In this document: positions 61,708-64,000 of the stretch, piece by piece
Layout: each line of letters opens with the position of its first letter
How positions within the stretch are numbered: position 1 is the first letter of the stretch
NCBI GenBank assembly: GCA_016702555.1
Contig: JADJDV010000007.1
Span: 248,001-312,000 of the forward strand
Source: Burkholderiales bacterium
GTDB taxonomy: Bacteria; Pseudomonadota; Gammaproteobacteria; Burkholderiales; Burkholderiaceae_C
Length of the DNA: 64,000 nt
Reading direction: 5' to 3'
Notes under the pieces: generated by a model
Databases searched by the model: none
Seen by the model: only the letters and a program-made list of their open reading frames with translations
What the model was told of the DNA's origin: nothing
Program-made: the position numbers and the translations under genes

Positions 61708-62829
61708 TTGATCCGGCATCATAAAGATTGAATTCTTGGTGTTTGATTCAGTCATAGCGTGATGGACAAAGAAGATGCCCGCTATCAGAAGCTGGAGCAG
61801 TTGCACGAGAGGCGAAAGCAAGTGGTGCGATTGCATCTTCGAGGCACTGGCGTGATGCAGATCGTGACGCTCACGGGCTTGAGCTACCCCACGGTTCGCA
61901 AGGCGATCGATCGGTTTGATGCCGGTGGCTGGGCCGCCATCAAGCCGGCTGCTCGCGGTCGCAGCAAGGGCGACGGGCGCTTGCTCAGCGCCCAGCAGGA
62001 GGCCTCGGTGCGGCGCACCATCTGCGACCAGCGGCCCGAGCAGTTGAAGATGGAGTTCGCTCTGTGGACGCGCGCTGCGGTGATGCAGTACATCGAGCGC
62101 GAGTTCGGTCTTCGGCTGTCCATCCGTGCCACCGGTGAGTACCTGCGCCGCTGGGGTTTCACGCCGCAAAAGCCGATCAAGCGCGCCTACGAGCAGCGCC
62201 CCGAGGCGGTGCGCCAATGGCTGGAGCACGAGTACCCGGCGATCGAGCGTGCTGCCCGCGCCGAGGGCGGCGAGATCCACTGGGGCGATGAGACGGCGCT
62301 GGTCAACACCGACGTGCGTGGCCGCAGCTATGCGCCGCGCGGCAAGACGCCGGTGACGATGGTCGTCGGCGGCACGCGCGAGAAGCTCTCGATGATCTCC
62401 ACCGTCACCAACCGGGGCGCGCCAACTGGATGATCATCGATGGCGCCTTCAATCACGAGCGGCTCATCGAGTTCTTGCAGGCCTTGGTGCGAGATGGCAA
62501 GCGCCGGCGCAAGAAGGTCTTTCTCATTTTGGACAACCTCGGGGTGCACCACTGCAAGCCCGTGAAGGCCTGGCTGGCCGAGCGCGGGCGTGACATCGAG
62601 GTGTTCTTTCTGCCCAGCTACAGCCCTGAGCTCAATCCCGACGAGCGGCTGAATGCCGATCTCAAGCAAGCCATCGGCTCGAAGGTGCCTGTGCGCACCA
62701 AAGCCAAGCTACATGCTGCGGCCAACGAGCACATGCAGAGCATCGCCACCAATCGCGACCGGGTGCGCGCCTATTTCCAAGACCCGATCGTCAGGTACGC
62801 AGCATGAAAACTTCATGGTGCCGGATCAA
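61708..62829 (+). mobile_element. IS630-family element, copy 2
   Basis: 1122 bases, the same ends as copy 1 and TA flanks at 61706-61707 and 62830-62831. Apart from five clustered synonymous differences near the transposase start and one missing G, it appears identical to the copy at 36168-37290 by reading. It has the same orientation. Confidence 0.92.
61762..62807 (+). pseudogene. IS630-family transposase, frameshifted copy
   Basis: Same transposase as at 36222, but a GGGGG run has become GGGG near 62415. Reading stops at 62433 after TVTNRGAPTG; the C-terminal catalytic part (MIIDGAFNHERLIEFLQALV, LILDNLGVHH) is in another frame from 62430 to 62807. The second catalytic Asp and the Glu are thus separated from the first, so the product is inactive unless frameshifting restores it. 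Confidence 0.9.
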
Positions 62830-62847
62830 TAATGAGCTGTGAGGCGC

Positions 62848-63204
62848 CTATTTCTTTGACAGGCCATACGCCGCGTCGATGAGATCAAAAATGGTCTGCT
62901 GGTCCGGTCCGCCACTCAAGAGCAGGCTGACCCAGTGCTCCTTGTTCATGTGGTAGGCCGGAAAGAAACCCTTCATCTGCCGCAACGAGCCCACCAGCTC
63001 CGGCACCACCTTGACATTCAGCACGTCGACGATGGCTGCATCGGGTAAGCCGAGCTTGTGGCCCGAGATGTCGACCAGGGCGCAAAACCACTTGCGGCTG
63101 TCGGCACGGCGGAAGATGGCGTAGCGGGGCGTGGCCGCCCACAGGTATTCCGGCTGCACGTGGTACTTGGTCTCGATGTGGCGAATCAGGGCGTCGCGTT
63201 TCAT
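62848..63204 (-). CDS. MmcQ/YjbR family protein
   Basis: A 118-residue protein (MKRDALIRHIETKYHVQPEY, YAIFRRADSRKWFCALVDIS, GFFPAYHMNKEHWVSLLLSG). This matches the MmcQ/YjbR fold, a CyaY-like domain with suspected DNA-binding ability. The gene ends 16 bases after the IS630 flank, so the IS lies just downstream of it. The ATG at 63204 is chosen; the longer frame to 63231 adds MTFFERDRD. Confidence 0.86.
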   Translation of the reverse strand: MKRDALIRHIETKYHVQPEYLWAATPRYAIFRRADSRKWFCALVDISGHKLGLPDAAIVDVLNVKVVPELVGSLRQMKGFFPAYHMNKEHWVSLLLSGGPDQQTIFDLIDAAYGLSKK

Positions 63205-63408
63205 GTCTCGATCCCTTTCAAAAAAAGTCATGGGCTGCGCCTGTCCACATCAAAACATACAGCGGCTCACACTGACGCGGCAAGCGCTCGAGCCATTTCT
63301 GATCTGAACCCTTGTGCCATTGGGTTCAAGCGGCGGCAGCAAGGGTCGGTGCGAAGGAGTGCAATGGTGCGTGGCGGTTGCGCGCCGAGGATGCGCGCCC
63401 AAAAGTCC

Positions 63409-64000
63409 TCAGCTTCGCAGCGCCGACAACAGCTTCTGCCCGGCGCGGCCGTCGGCCTTCATGCCGAGGCGCTGCTGCTCCAGCTTGATGGCTTCGCGCG
63501 TCTTGGCGCCGATCATGCCGTCGGCGCTGCCGATGTCGTGGCCGCGCGCCAGCAGCAGGATTTGCAGTTCGCGGTTCTGCGCGCGCGACAGGCCGGGGTC
63601 GTCGGTCGGCCAGGGCGTGACGAAGCCCACGCTGTTGCTGAAGCCGCCGACCAGGTTGGCCAGCTGCGCGATGGCCAGGCCGTAGTTCTCGCTGGCGTTG
63701 TAGCTGTACAGCGTGTCGAAGTTGCGCCCGACCAGGAAGGCCGGGCCGCCGCGCGCCGGAATCATCAGGCCGACGCTGGAGGGCTGGTCGGGCAGGGCCG
63801 AGCCGTCGGCCAGCGTGACGCCGTCGCGGCGCCAGTCGCCGATCGGGCGCTTGTTCTTGCGGCCGGCGCTGCGGCTGTCGAAGCCGGGCGGCAGTTTGAC
63901 CTCGAAGCCCCAGGGCTCGCCGCGCCGGTAGCCGGCGTTCTGCAGGAACTTGGCGGTGGAAGCCAGCGCGTCGGGCACGCTGTCCACGATGTCGCGCCGG
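63409..64000 (-). CDS. Lytic murein transglycosylase (MltB-type), C-terminal part
   Basis: The visible 197 codons are the 3' part of a peptidoglycan lytic transglycosylase of the MltB family (SLT_2): STAKFLQNAGYRRGEPWGFE, VGRNFDTLYSYNASENYGLA and AIAQLANLVGG. It ends with a peptidoglycan-binding PG_binding_1 domain (LQILLLARGHDIGSADGMIG, AKTREAIKLEQQRLGM). It cleaves the glycan strand to 1,6-anhydromuropeptides in the periplasm. The start, signal peptide and catalytic Glu lie beyond the window edge. Confidence 0.93.
   Translation of the reverse strand, partial: RRDIVDSVPDALASTAKFLQNAGYRRGEPWGFEVKLPPGFDSRSAGRKNKRPIGDWRRDGVTLADGSALPDQPSSVGLMIPARGGPAFLVGRNFDTLYSYNASENYGLAIAQLANLVGGFSNSVGFVTPWPTDDPGLSRAQNRELQILLLARGHDIGSADGMIGAKTREAIKLEQQRLGMKADGRAGQKLLSALRS

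Overview
The window is high-GC chromosomal DNA from a beta-proteobacterium, most likely of the Comamonadaceae/Burkholderiales. The evidence is the gene families present (Bug-type solute-binding proteins, CoA-dependent aromatic catabolism, a CYP116B-like P450, a Tn4371-like ICE remnant) and dispersed repeats resembling those I know from Acidovorax/Comamonas-type genomes. The genus is an inference; no rRNA or tRNA gene was seen.

Left part, 1-36 kb, looks like ordinary metabolic chromosome. On the minus strand it opens with the 5' part of htpG, an alpha/beta hydrolase, an RluF-like pseudouridine synthase and a Crp/Fnr regulator. A perfect palindrome lies between that regulator and a divergent operon: acyl-CoA synthetase, a complete branched-chain-amino-acid-type ABC transporter, and a PaaK-like protein. 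A Bug solute-binding protein and small conserved proteins follow. At 15.4-21.5 kb is an apparent aerobic anthranilate (2-aminobenzoate) CoA-pathway cluster: a fused FAD monooxygenase/old-yellow-enzyme, a MarR regulator, an acyl-CoA dehydrogenase, a 2-aminobenzoate-CoA ligase-like gene with an apparent frameshift, and a RidA deaminase. Next come a MocR regulator divergent from LysE and EamA exporters and an aminotransferase, then a PhzF, VOC, threonine-dehydratase-like and phosphatase run, another Bug protein, a creatininase, an AlaX editing protein, a truncated copper-type sensor kinase beside DUF411 and cytochrome c genes, and a self-sufficient P450.

Right part, 36-63 kb, is a mosaic accessory island bounded by two nearly identical IS630 copies in direct orientation (36168-37290 and 61708-62829). 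It holds a Bug gene, a second IS630 type, an IS701-like remnant, an IS3 element abutting a LysR gene, and a Tn4371-like ICE fragment (relaxase, TraF peptidase, DUF2840, small partition protein, parA with an in-frame stop, iteron-like repeats, repA, AlpA-like HTH, DUF2285, DUF2958 split by an IS1380). Then follows a candidate defence/toxin-antitoxin module at 52.7-56.4 kb: PIN-like protein, ImmA/IrrE-type protease, HTH regulator, divergent sce7726-type PD-(D/E)XK protein and a Beta-family protein. An 81-base poly-G run, a second IS3, an IS66 with a broken passenger gene, and a four-gene prophage-like fragment complete the island.

Beyond the island, MmcQ/YjbR and a murein transglycosylase gene (cut by the window edge) return to chromosome-like content. 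Several genes carry single-base indels. With the poly-G run this raises the question of sequence errors versus real decay, so the frameshift calls are given with that caveat.
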